Assembly (NCBI GenBank): GCA_033239005.1
Contig: BSQZ01000004.1
Span: 17,416,507 to 17,480,506, forward strand
Direction of reading: 5' to 3'
DNA length: 64,000 nt
From: Lamellibrachia satsuma
Taxonomy: Eukaryota > Annelida > Polychaeta > Sabellida > Siboglinidae
A model generated the notes under the pieces. It saw only the letters and a program-made list of their open reading frames with translations, was not told the origin of the DNA and searched no databases. The position numbers and the translations under genes are program-made. Positions 12,521 to 23,584 of this stretch are shown here, one piece after another. Position 1 is the stretch's first letter, and each line of letters opens with the position of its first letter.

Positions 12521-14280
12521 CACGTTGGAAGGAACAACCAAATAATTGTCAGAAACACAAAAACACAACTTCTCTGTACTGACATTATCCGCGACCGTTA
12601 CCCCGTCGACAGGCTGGGGCTCTGCGTGACATGAATGCGTATATAACATTTATTTTTGCGATGTTGATAGCCGACATTTCTAACTTCGTCGTCACCGTTA
12701 GTTTTTTTCTGTTCTTCTTCCCTTCCTCCAAATATATCAGAAATAATTAATAAAGTTTAAGCAAATGTTGTATACACAATAGGGTAGTGTGGGGGGAAGA
12801 GACACGGTAAAACATGATAGCTGTGAATTATGCCTCTCCCTCCCCCCACATACATATATACATACACACGCACATCCCTCCCCTACCCCCTCCCTCCATC
12901 CCTACACTCCTCTCTCCTTCCCTCCACCCAACCCTCAGTCCGTCCCTTCCACCCACCCACCGTCCCTCCCTCCCTCGTCGGCTATCCTTCCCTCCCTCCC
13001 TCACTCCCTCCCTCCCTCCCTTGTCCCCCCCCCTCCCTTTTCTCAACGAAACTGTTGGTCATAAAACGTACTTTAACTATTGCTCTTGTTAACAGAGAAA
13101 TATAAGTTTAAAGTATAATATGTCTCATCCTGCCTCACAGTACCCTATGTAGCGTATATACACTCGTCTGTTCAACCTTGGCTTGACTTCGTCGCAGATT
13201 TTGATCGAGTTGAACTTGAGCAGTCGTCCACGACTGGCGGTCATCGACTTGCTGTACGAGTTTAACTAGTAACGTTTGTGACGTCATTCGCGTGCACTCA
13301 CGGGAACGAGGTCCTACGAGTATAGTTTCACTATGAACCCGCCAGATGGCGCCGCTAGATTACGTACGCATCGCGTTTACGTCTTGTTCTTCGTCTAATG
13401 CTCAATATTACAACAAATCCTTCAAATTTGAAAGTTGTATATTTGCAACCTAGTGTGTGTTCGCACCAATGGTGTTTTTTTAGAGATAGTGAGTCCACGA
13501 CAGGTTTATCCATTTCCACGTGCGCCATATGCTACTTGCCCTGGCATAGACACCAAGTAGAAGGGACCAACAGCGTTTAGTGTTTCTCCCAAAAGAAACA
13601 GACAAAGTGGAGTGGGCGAAATTGCCCAAGTTTCCAAACGGCGGCATGTGGTTTCGAGGTCGACTTCAGGGAATAAATTATCGGGAGCATTTCATGGCAT
13701 TCGTGCGATAAACGCATCGATGTAAGGCAACGAGCATCTACATGTCGTCGATACGTGACACACACACAACATTACAGCTAGGGTAGTAGCTCTCGTAGTT
13801 CAAGGACGTATGCATGATAGTCACCATGTATGATAGTCACCATGTGGTTTTAACATTAAGCGCTGAACGCGAATGTTGCCCGGAATGCGAACACCGACAC
13901 GAACTGTCGTCTGGTCAGACCCAGTGCGTAGGGGAAAGTGCCTAAGACGCCCACTGTGCACAAGAGTAATATTAATAAGAATAACGATATAATTATAAAA
14001 ACCAGTAAAATGTACATGTTTGCAATCATTGATAATAAACCCACGTTTGTAGTAAAATAGAACCCATAGATTATTATGAATAAACTGTGCATATAAAATA
14101 TAAATTGTTACACATCATATGCATCATTAGGCATAAAAGGCTAACTGATTTACAATGACTAAACATTATCAAGTGATTCGGGTCATCTGATATAATAATA
14201 ACAGCAAGGTGTTTTACAATTTCACAGTGGAATAAACTGTGACTGTTTGGACACGAGATTGTGATCTTAATGATCTGATG
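12521..14280. other. Intergenic region with a pyrimidine-rich tract
   Basis: No supported gene is present. About 12825-13045 is almost purely C/T on this strand (CCCTCC repeats), a low-complexity tract. An AGATGGCGC core near 13347 resembles known CTCF-type sites, but this is weak. The remainder shows no recognisable elements. Confidence 0.5.
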
Positions 14281-14384
14281 ATGTTGTTTTCAGATGGCAA
14301 AACCTGGCTATAAAAGACGACCCACAAGGTGCCAATATGGAATCATCCTACCAGGACAGGCTATATGGGGTCTTGACGAGGATG

Positions 14385-14612
14385 TAGTTGGTCAGGAGCA
14401 GGCTAATTTTGGGTCTAGAACAGGTTGTAGTTGGCCAGGAGCAGGTTGTAAGGGACCAGGAGCAGGTGTAGTTGGCCAGGAGCAGGTTGTAAGGGACCAG
14501 GAGCAAGTGTAGTTGGCCAGGAGCAGGTTGTAAGGGACCAGGAGCAAGTGTAGTTGGCCAGGAGCAGGTTGTAAGGGACCAGGAGCAAGTGTAGTTGGCC
14601 AGGTGCAGGTTG
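14385..14612. repeat. 41-bp tandem repeat within the transposase-derived region
   Basis: GTAGTTGGCCAGGAGCAG followed by GTTGTAAGGGACCAGGAGC recurs about five times with a 41-bp period (near 14425, 14466, 14507, 14548 and 14589). The half-units share CCAGGAGCA, so it arose from a shorter ~20-bp repeat. Confidence 0.9.
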
Positions 14613-14884
14613 ACCATGATCATGAGCAGGTTATAGGGGGACAGGACTAGACGAGTTAATCAGGAGCGGATTGTTGAGGATCACGAGCATGTTGTAGGTG
14701 GTGGTCAGAAGGTGAATTTGGTAGTAGGCATGTTAGGCAAAGATGCACAACCTATCGGGCAGCAAATTCTAACATTCTCACCAATTCCTACGGCTTCACC
14801 GCGGGCCAGGAATCGACAAGCTCAGACAGCAGAGCTGTTAATTTCGTCCCCTTACAAAAAATGCGTTAATTGAAAATATGGCAT

Positions 14885-16060
14885 TGAGAGGAAGAGATAG
14901 ATGATGGGGGTTACCGAGAGGAGCAAGAGGGAGAGGAAGAGATAGATGATGGGGGTTACCAAGAGGAGCAAGAGGGAGAGGAAGAGATAGATGATGGGGG
15001 TTACCAAGAGGAGCAAGAGGGAGAGGAAGAGATAGATGATGGGGGTTACCAAGAGGAGCAAGAGGGAGAGGAAGAGATAGATGATGGGGGTTACCAAGAG
15101 GAGCAAGAGGGAGAGGAAGAGATAGATGATGGGGGTTACCAAGAGGAGCAAGAGGGAGAGGAAGAGATAGATGGTGGGGGTTACCAATAGGAGCAAGAGG
15201 GAGAAGAAGAGATAGATGATGGAGTTACCAAGAGGAGCAAGAGGGAGAGGAAGAGATAGATGATGGGGTTACCAAGAGGAGCAAGAGGGAGAGGAAGAGA
15301 TAGATGATGGGGGTTACCAAGAGGAGCAAGAGGGAGAGGAAGAGATAGATGATGGGGGTTACCAAGAGGAGCAAGAGGGAGAAGAAGAGATAGATGATGG
15401 GGGTTACCAAGAGGAGCAAGAGGGAGAGGAAGAGATAGATGATGGGGTTACCAAGAGGAGCAAGAGGGAGAGGAAGAGATAGATGATGGGGGTTACCAAG
15501 AGGAGCAAGAGGGAGAGGAAGAGATAGATGATGGGGGTTACCAAGAGGAGCAAGAGGGAGAGGAAGAGATAGATAATGGGGGTTACCAAAAGGAGCAAGA
15601 GGGAGAGGAAGAGATAGATGATGAGGGTTACCAAGAGGAGCAAGAGGGAGAGGAAGAGATAGATGATGGGGGTTACCATGAGGAGCAAGAGGGAGAGGAA
15701 TAGGTAGATGATGGGGTTACCAAGAGGAGCAAGAGGGAGAGGATGAGATAGATGATGGGGGTTACCAAGAGGAGCAAGAGGGAGAGGAAGAGATAGATGA
15801 TGGGGGTTACCAAGAGGAGCAAGAGGGAGAGGAAGAGATAGATGATGGGGGCTACCAAGAGGAGCAAGAGGGAGAGGAAGAGATAGATGATGGGGGTTAC
15901 CAAGAGGAGCAAGAGGGAGAGGAAGAGATAGATGATGGGGGTTACCAAGAGGACCAAGAGGGAGAGGAAGAGATAGACGATGGGGGTTACCAAGAGGACC
16001 AAGAGGAAGAGATAGATGATGGGGGTTACCAAGAGGAGCAAGAGGGAGAGGAAAAGTCAG
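14885..16060. repeat. 45-bp purine-rich minisatellite, about 26 copies
   Basis: Units contain GAGGAAGAGATAGATGATGG followed by GGGTTACCAAGAGGAGCAAG. In one + frame a unit reads EEEIDDGGYQEEQEG with no stop. In about four units (near 15220, 15261, 15441 and 15711) the G run is one base short, shifting the frame. One stretch near 16000 has a shortened unit. A TGA lies directly before the first unit in the acidic frame. It lies between the two transposase-tail pieces. Confidence 0.97.
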
Positions 16061-16439
16061 AGAGAGGACAAGAGGTATGATGAAAGTCAGAGGTCAACAA
16101 TTTGACGGAGAAAGGGGAAAGCCCCAAGTAAGATTGATGGCGGTGGGAGGGACAAAGGTTATATGTAGAACCAGAGGAGGCATACCAACACCTGCCAGAG
16201 TGGTCAGAACACGTGGTGGAGCCAGGGCAGCTCAGAATGTTGCAGATGTTAACAATGTTGCAGATGTTAACAAAGTAACACCAGGTGTTAACGAAGTAAC
16301 ACCAGACTACTTTTGTATCTAGTGTCAGGAGAAATACACTGATCCACCAACTGAGGACTGGCTGCAGTGTCTTGTGCATAGTGGTAACATGAAGTGTGTG
16401 GCAGCGGCTTTAGTGTTTGCGATATATGTGACAGTTAGG

Positions 16440-19400
16440 CCAGCCTACCATGACTTAACCATGCAGCAACACTAAGAGACAGTGTGATACCTTTAATAAT
16501 GATATTGTCCTGGCTACAAGAACAAGTGGAGCACCAACAGGACAGTCTGTGTGTCTCACTCAGGGCTAAGACGTAGATTCCCAGTTCTGTATTGTTGAGT
16601 GAACTTACAACAAAGTGTAGACTTCGGCCTAGGCCTAGAAAAAGTTCGAACATAAAATTGTTGTTCCTGAGGGTGGGGGGGGGTGCGTTTTTGTGCTATT
16701 GAACTAATACAACATATGATGGGGTGCCTTTTGCGAACATTGTTTCCAAAACGCCCAGTTTGGCCTAAAATAATTTTTCTCTTATAACTTTACTACAAAA
16801 CGTGGCATACATGTGAAATTACCACCAGTCAAACGTGATTAGAAACTAAACCAGCTCTTCTTGTTTATGTACTCCCTATACTGAGGTATACATGTATGTG
16901 CCGCGCAAATGCCCCTGTTTTTGGCAATTTTTCTCTCTCTGTCCGTAAAAAAATAAAATGTTCTCTCTTTGTGCCCCAATTAAACCTGATAATTCTCTCT
17001 TTCATCGAAGAGGAAATTTCCCAATGAAAACGTTCCGCCCGGGCTTACCTTACACTTATAGATATTAGATAAATTGTTCAATAATTCTCTTGGTGACCCA
17101 ACATTTCTTGATTTCTCTCTCTCCATGTGCTCCATGGGGCTCTGTGTTCGTTGTCAGTGACCGTTGGCGTTGGACGGGATTCGCGGTGATTGGTCGAGAG
17201 GCATGTGTGAGCAAAACTGAAATATAAATTGTTGGCAAATTGCAGCAAACTGTCGACCAAATTACCAGAAATAACTATCCCCCGCCCCCCCCCCCCCGTA
17301 AAATGTTTGTTTGTTCCCCGCGGTGTATTTTGTTTCTTGAAATTTGCCGTGGATTTTTAAGTTATAGCTTAGGTATCGAAAATTTATTCGCGGAAGTGTT
17401 TTTTTTCTCGAAAATGATATTTCACAGTAACTCGGGGTTTCGAAAAAGGGAGTTTCGAGTGTACAAAATAAGCCGCATTTATGGGATGATTTCTGATAAA
17501 TGTTACAATTCTCTCAAGAGGGAGTTCGAATGGGGAGTTCATTCGAACTCTGAGAACGGATATGTTACACGATCAGCAATATTATTTAGGCGCTAGATTT
17601 TTTTACACCGTATTCCAGCAGCATAATTATATTATGAGATATGACGCCTCCTGGTGACGTCGCCAGAACATGCGCCATTGGTTAATCGCCAGATGGTAGC
17701 ACTAAACGATGATGATGCGTCAGTCGCTTTTTGTTTGTTAAATGCACTTTAGGCATTACACAAATAATTTAGACTTTTAAAGGCACACAATGATGAAGCA
17801 TATCATTATACATAAAACGTAAACGTATGCATCTTTAGTGTGATACATTTCGACCAATAACTATAGTCCGTCAAGATAAAACAATTTGTTTCGTGAAATT
17901 AAATTGAAATTCTCTCGATTTTTCCATCAGGGTAGACTTGAACCATGGCTTCATACTCACCGTGTGGATATATTTCTTACTATTGGGGGTTGCTAGCATT
18001 AACCGGTTTGTTTTATATCTGCTGTTGGTGGGGGGAGGGTGTTTTAACTCCAGGCACGTTTATTTAAAATGCCGTATGCCGAACACGTATTGCTACGTTT
18101 ATGGAAGCTGCCGTCATAATATTGCTTCTTTTGACTGTTTGCACCGTCAATAACTCACATTCCTAACTTGATTGTCACAGCCTAAACAGTAAAATTACAT
18201 CATTTCGTTGTTGACACAGACATCCGCACGCACGCGTATGCGCGCGGGCGGGCGTGCGTGCGTGCGTGCATGCGTGCGTATGTACGTACGTCCGTGCGTG
18301 CGTGCATGCGTGCATGCATATAGGTGCATGTGTTTGTATATAGATGTGCGTGTTGGTATATATGTGAATATGTGTATGTACGCACGTATAGGCATATTAG
18401 CAGCTTCATTGATAAAATGAAATTATTAATTTCACATGGTTCTGGTAACAAATCGACATTAACTTTATAAATTAGCACATTTGTTGTATTCTTTTTATAC
18501 CGATATATTTGCCTAAATAACCATACAACGATCTGACTACCCGTCACAACCTTGACTGTTTCACCGACCTTTGAAATGCCACACGAAACCTCATTATGAA
18601 TATCCCACATTAAGAGTCTCACTACGACTGTAGTAATTGTTGTAGTCTGAGGAATACGTGGCAGGAAATCTGGACAGATAAGAATACACGATCGTGCTCG
18701 GTTGCAGTAACATTAGCAGACCAAAGAATCAGGTTGCCCCTTTCAGCAGAAGCTCTAGCTTCCATTGAATGAAACACCGGGAAATCAGCCCACACGACTG
18801 AAGGCGGATACGACTTCCTGATATGTTGATCAATTAAGCAGAATTTAGTCTTGGGTTGAAACGGGATTCTAGTTACCGTTCTGTAAATTCACCATTATAT
18901 AAACAAGATCCGAGAAACAGAACATTTGGACATTATAACTTAATATTGGTATCGAAGTAATTAGAATTGTTAATACGAATTCAAATAGTAAACGCCTTTG
19001 TGAAATATAATTGTCCTTGTCATCTCCACTCCAATGACTTTGTGACTAAGACAAACGTAGTTTTTCTCCTTTGTTGAGTTTGCTACGCATATTTCACAAT
19101 CCCCTAGCGCTGTTGTAAACAACTGTGAACTCTGGTATTTACAGACGTAGGCGTCTGTCTCTCCGTTAAGAGCACAGTGTCGTTTGTTTGGTCACCGACG
19201 ACCGTGTAACAGTTTGACAGTGTCAAGCGCAATATTTCAGCGTGGGATTTTTAAGATGACATCATCGTGCCTCTGGCCGGCAGCGAACGTGCTCGTTTAC
19301 TAGCTTAGCTAAACAGGTAATTGAATTTGTCCCCTTGAATCAACCATGAGGATTTGTTTTTGAGATACCTGAGTTTACACGCTACTAACCAACAATTGGA

Positions 19401-19640
19401 TATTCCCACATAAAAGCGCAGTTTCGCTGATAACCCTGAAAACGATCCATGAAATGGTAGACATTTCGTAAATCGCAAATGCGGAAGTAAAATGATAACC
19501 TTTCCGACAAACACGTGGGACATATGCCACGTGTCACACCCTTGTGACTTTTAAAGCGTCATAGCCTACGTCACGACTGTTGTCCCCTTTCCGAGAAAGA
19601 ACACTGATAAAGTCCGATAAAGGTTGCAGTTTGTTGATTG
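16440..19640. other. Intergenic region, AT-rich, no gene recognised
   Basis: The stretch holds a G-run (16672-16684), a C-run (17280-17297) and a GTGC/GCGT microsatellite at about 18224-18320. I found no conserved protein, and the ORFs here are short and of random composition. Confidence 0.5.
18222..18330. repeat. (GCGT)n-type microsatellite
   Basis: GTGCGTGCGTGCGTGCATGC-type simple repeat with alternating purine-pyrimidine character. Confidence 0.9.
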
Positions 19641-19661
19641 TTGACGATTCTGTCGGGACGC

Positions 19662-19732
19662 GACGCTATCGCCGGACACCGTGTCACGTGACTGAAACGC
19701 TATCGCCGGACACCGTGTCACGTGACTGAAAC
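19662..19732. repeat. Direct duplication of ~34 bp containing CACGTG
   Basis: ACGCTATCGCCGGACACCGT followed by GTCACGTGACTGAA occurs twice in tandem. Each copy holds the palindrome GTCACGTGAC, an E-box/CACGTG core. Function unknown. Confidence 0.85.
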
Positions 19733-19849
19733 GCGATAGCTTGATATGTTTGGTTCTTAGAATTAATTAATTGTTTTCGGCAACACAACATTTTGGTGGC
19801 GAATGTTGTCACACGCGTGTTGCTGTACTTTCTGTTTGTACGAGTGTGA

Positions 19850-20450
19850 GTGCGTGCATGCGTGGTGCGTGCGTGTGTGCGTTCACGCGTGCGTGCGTTC
19901 GTGCTTGCACTTATTCGTTCGTGCGTGTGCGTACATTTGCGTTTGTGTGTGTGTGTGTCCGTGTGTATGTACTGGATGTGCAACAGTACACCGAACTATT
20001 GATTAATCGCAATAGTCGATGTGGCGACATGTATACTGTTTTTTGTACGTGCATTGGTCCTACAAAACGGTTCATTACTGTCACGTGACCTCACTTACTT
20101 CATTGGTCAGTGGTAAAGCTCGATTAAATGGCGAGTAGTGGGTTGATTCAGAAGAAACGAAATTGAACTAGTACAATTTCGACTAGACATAAGACAGTTT
20201 AATGAAATAAAAATTAGCCTGCTTTGTTTATGATAAAGTCATTATTTGACACACTCACGCGCGCGCACGCATCCACACACACACGCACGCATGCATGCAC
20301 GAGCTCACATACAAATTATTGATTTAAAGATCCGTAGTTCGGATATATGCATTGCGCGTGCGTGCTTGCGTGCGTGCGTGCGTGTTGCGTACGTGCGTGC
20401 GTGCGTGTGTGTGTGTGTGTGTGTGTGCGTGCGTACGTAAGTCCGTGCGT
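19850..20450. repeat. GCGT/CACG microsatellite clusters
   Basis: Simple-sequence patches lie at about 19850-19965, 20250-20305 and 20355-20445 (GTGCGTGCGT and CACGCACGCA types), separated by unique DNA. Confidence 0.85.
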
Positions 20451-20699
20451 GCCTGAGTGGATTTCCTTTTACACGTTCTATGTTGTCGCATGCAAAACAG
20501 TTTAAAAGGCCATTATTTAACTTAGCACATGCCAGATGACGCGAATATAATTATTATATGCTTTATATAACATTTATGCATAAGGGTGTAAAAGGAATCA
20601 GTTTCTAAGTAAGAAACTTGAAATTAGTAAGCATTAACTGCGAGGATTTTAGAAGACAACAATCGCGAACGCTTACATAGTATAAAGGCCCGTCACTGA

Positions 20700-20853
20700 C
20701 ACGTCTCGTGAATTCACGGACCTAAGTAAACATTTCCCGTAACAGGTACAACATGTCCTCAAGTACCATCAAAATGTCTCGTGAATTCACGGACCTAAGT
20801 AAACATTTCCCGTAACAGGTACAACATATCCTCAAGTACCATCAAAATGTCAA
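20700..20853. repeat. Tandem duplication of ~73 bp
   Basis: A block beginning GTCTCGTGAATTCACGGACC and ending CAAGTACCATCAAAATGTC is present twice, almost identically. It includes the palindrome GTGAATTCAC. No coding sense is seen. Confidence 0.9.
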
Positions 20854-21417
20854 TGACGAAAATTTAAAACGCCCCTTTTGAGAGTAGGCCTACGTCACTG
20901 TCTAAATGAAGCCGGGTTGTTGAGAGCTGTTCGGTTTGAGGATTGGCGTCCGTCTGTCAGTCGGTGTTTATGGACGTCTGGCTGGCGTTAAAAAAGTCCT
21001 CAATCAACACACGATTGGACTGCAGCACAGTAACGTCACGGTATAAATTACACCACTCTTGTTCGTTGTCATGTAGTGACGCTTGGGACCATCTCAAGAC
21101 AGCATGCGCCGGTATATAAATGGAGTCCACTGTAAATAGACCCTCCTATGAAATAAAATGGTAATGTCGTAGGTGCTTAGTGAGATAATTATTTTCGAAG
21201 TGGCGCATTGAAGTATGGAATATAAAATCTGCTATTTCGATAGAAAAAAATGTACGAAACAATTTTACAACAGATTTTAAAGTCTTAAAAGATTTTGAAA
21301 TGGTCATGGGTGAAATATATATCAGCACTAGCCTACATGGATACGTTTATGTCTTTCATCATAGCACGTGTATTAATGTAACATTTCTAAAAAAAAGTGG
21401 TCCATATGCCACGGGGT

Positions 21418-21458
21418 GCATTTACAATATCACACCGACAAGTGTGATATTGTAAATT
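21418..21458. other. Short perfect hairpin
   Basis: ATTTACAATATCACAC is followed after a few bases by its exact reverse complement, GTGTGATATTGTAAAT. It could form a stem-loop or be the remnant of a foldback element. Confidence 0.8.
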
Positions 21459-21571
21459 GTAAAAATATGCAATCTGCTTACAGTAACCGTTTTTTTGTAT
21501 ATGCCAACAAACCTACAAAATTTAATCCGTTCGTCACCATAATAATGATGACAATAATGGCTGATGGGTGC

Positions 21572-21977
21572 AGACCACAGTAGAGAATTGCATTGGTGGC
21601 CATGTTAACGTTTTGTCTGATTATAAGTAAACGTGACGATCAAAAATGAAGATCATCATTTCATTGACATGCTGACCAAATTAACACACCTCCAGCTTAT
21701 TTAAAACGCCCCGACGTGCGATGTAAATTTTGACAAAATAGCCATGTATTCATGCGCCCACGTGGCCCATAGCAGAAAAATTCCTATAAATCCCACCGCC
21801 TGCTAAACTCTAAAAAATTCACTATTTCGCCGCCAATAGCTTCTACAAACAAACCTGTGAATGTGCCTGCTCAATTGCACTTATGTCACATCATATGAAT
21901 TGCATAAATTCACATATCGCAATTTAATACGCCCTACATTAGTGTGAAACAATAAACAGGAAGGTCAACAGTGGTCT
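21572..21977 (+). mobile_element. MITE family A, copy 1
   Basis: This ~406-bp non-coding element matches the reverse complement of 42921-43353 and, more weakly, the direct sequence of 32149-32560. The ends are inverted repeats: AGACCAC.GT.GAGAATTG on the left and TCAACAGTGGTCT on the right. Shared internal words include CATTGGTGGCCATGTTAACG and ACGTGGCCCATAGCAGA. No ORF is present, so it is non-autonomous. Confidence 0.8.
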
Positions 21978-22257
21978 TACCCCTGATGGTTCACCGGTGC
22001 ACCATACTCCAATAGGAATTCAAGTGACACTAGAACTCATGTCAGTGTGGCACGATCCCTCGAACACATTGCACTGGTGTTTGGAACGTACGTTCAAAAC
22101 ACCACAGTGTTTCGGACCAAGGTTGGTGTGTTGAGGAAGTGCCCTGAGTTCGTCTGTTAGTGTGTCACCGTGTACGTCATCTGGAGAACCGATGCTTGCG
22201 AACGTCTGGTTTTATACAACTATTGGTTCAAATACTTTATCAACTGTGCATGTCATG

Positions 22258-22653
22258 TATCATCATCATCAATTGCGCATGTTTTGTATCATCATCATCA
22301 TCTTCTTCTTCTTCTTTATCGTCATCATAATCGTCATCATCGTCATCACCATATCACCATCATTATCATCATCATCATCATCAACAACAACATCGTTATC
22401 ACTACCATCACCAAAATTACCACCATCACTACCATCATTACCATCACTACCATCACTGACTACCACCATCACTGACTACCATCACCACCATCACTACCAT
22501 CATTACCATCACTACCATCACCACTATCACGACCATCACGACCATCACTACCATCACTACCATCACCATCATCACTAACTACCATCACCACCATCACCAC
22601 CATCACTACCATCACCACCATCACCACCATCGTTAACTACCATCACCAATATC
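22258..22653. repeat. (ATC/ACC)n trinucleotide microsatellite, left part
   Basis: Long imperfect CAT/CAC/ACC trinucleotide array. It is continued at 26404-26620 on the other side of an inserted LINE, so the two blocks were once one array. ORFs of His/Thr or Asp/Gly runs are artefacts. Confidence 0.95.
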
Positions 22654-22811
22654 ACATAGGGAGACAGGACGGAAGGAGACGGGACATAGGGAGACAGGAC
22701 GAAAGGAGACGAGAAGGAAAGAAATGGGAGGGAAGACAAATGGATCGAAGGAAAGGGGAGTGGGGGAGACAGTAGCGAAGGAGTCAGGGGGGGAAGGAGA
22801 CGATAGTTAAG

Positions 22812-23561
22812 GTGATGGGAGTGAGGGAGACGGGAGGGAAGGCGACGGGAGCACAAGTTAGCCAGGAGACGGGAGGGAAAGGTGAAATGTTGATGCGTGA
22901 GAGAGAGCCTGATAACAGTCTGCCACCAAGTGACAAGGCTGCAGGACAGACTGTGATGGAGGGGATCCATCGGAAGAGCTATTCTGAGGCAATGATAGAA
23001 GGGGTGAGAAAGAGAGCGAGGGTGTTTGCGGGGGACTCAATAGTTAGGAAGACCGACAGAGTCTTAAACAAGGGAGATGACGTGGTAGTTTGCTTGCCTG
23101 GGGCCAAAATAGAGGCGATAACTGAGAGGGTAGAAAACATCGTGGGTTCGGACAAGGGTGGATCTGTTTTAGTACACGTAGGGACAAATAACTTAGAAAG
23201 GGAGGGTACAACTGCCATAGTTAGGAAATACAGGAATTTGGTCAAAACACTAAAGCAGACGCAGGTTGAGCAGGTAATACTGTCAGGGATTCTACCAGTA
23301 ATAGGAAGGAGGGGTCATAGATATCGAAATTGCCGGGGGATGGCAATTAACATGCTAGTCGAGAAGCTATGTAGGGAAGAGGAAGTGGGTTTTGTGGATT
23401 TGTGGGAAAGTTTTGTTGGAAGGGCTGATATGTACATGAAGGACGGGCTGCATCTAAGTGGAAAGGGGGCAGCAGTATTTGCGGATGGACTAGCAGCAGC
23501 AGTAGACAGTGGCATGGGTAGCATAACGAATATTTTTGGTAGTCAACACTATTTAAACTAG
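22812..23561 (+). CDS. LINE ORF1 protein with SGNH/GDSL esterase domain
   Basis: This 249-residue open frame starts at ATG 22812. A short basic/polar N-terminus is followed by an SGNH hydrolase domain: block I FAGDSIVR (GDS about 74-76, nucleophile Ser about 76), block III HVGTNN (about 122-127) and block V DGLHLSGKG (Asp about 211, His about 214). These are the catalytic and oxyanion residues of GDSL-type esterases, and such domains are known in ORF1 of CR1 LINEs. Its role in retrotransposition is not settled. The frame is intact over its full length, unlike ORF2 downstream, which starts about 90 bp after the stop. No RNA-recognition or zinc-knuckle motif was seen. Confidence 0.85.
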   Translation: MMGVRETGGKATGAQVSQETGGKGEMLMREREPDNSLPPSDKAAGQTVMEGIHRKSYSEAMIEGVRKRARVFAGDSIVRKTDRVLNKGDDVVVCLPGAKIEAITERVENIVGSDKGGSVLVHVGTNNLEREGTTAIVRKYRNLVKTLKQTQVEQVILSGILPVIGRRGHRYRNCRGMAINMLVEKLCREEEVGFVDLWESFVGRADMYMKDGLHLSGKGAAVFADGLAAAVDSGMGSITNIFGSQHYLN

Positions 23562-23584
23562 AAGCGCAGGGGGGGTACTTAGAG

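Larger units (their letters stand above)
14294..16438 (+). pseudogene. Decayed pogo-like transposase C-terminal region with internal repeat expansion
   Basis: Two pieces typical of the tail of pogo/jerky-type (DDE_1) transposases survive. At 14749-14874 an open stretch ends in AELLISSPYKKCVN, like the conserved 'TSSPYK' tail. At 16305-16438 a PHD-like finger is readable: DYFC, a stop, then CQEKYTDPPTEDWLQC, a frameshift, and HEVCGSGFSVCDICDS ending at a stop. Between them lies a 45-bp array whose units read EEEIDDGGYQEEQEG, i.e. an expanded acidic linker, followed by a basic/Gly-rich stretch at 16077-16304. Stops, a frameshift and 1-bp losses within the array break the frame. The catalytic DDE core is not visible upstream, where a 41-bp array sits. 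A TTTTCAG before 14294 could be an old splice acceptor. A domesticated host gene of the same origin is the alternative. Confidence 0.62.

Noticed and set aside
12789..13105. Pro/Ser-rich ORFs in the C/T tract
   Set aside because: Low-complexity pyrimidine tract open in all frames and on the opposite strand as Gly/Arg-rich.
14852..16041. - strand Leu-rich repeat ORFs that look like membrane proteins
   Set aside because: They are the antisense of the acidic 45-bp array, whose + strand reading fits the transposase context.
22162..22578. His/Ser/Thr-rich ORFs in the ATC repeat
   Set aside because: Translation of a trinucleotide microsatellite.
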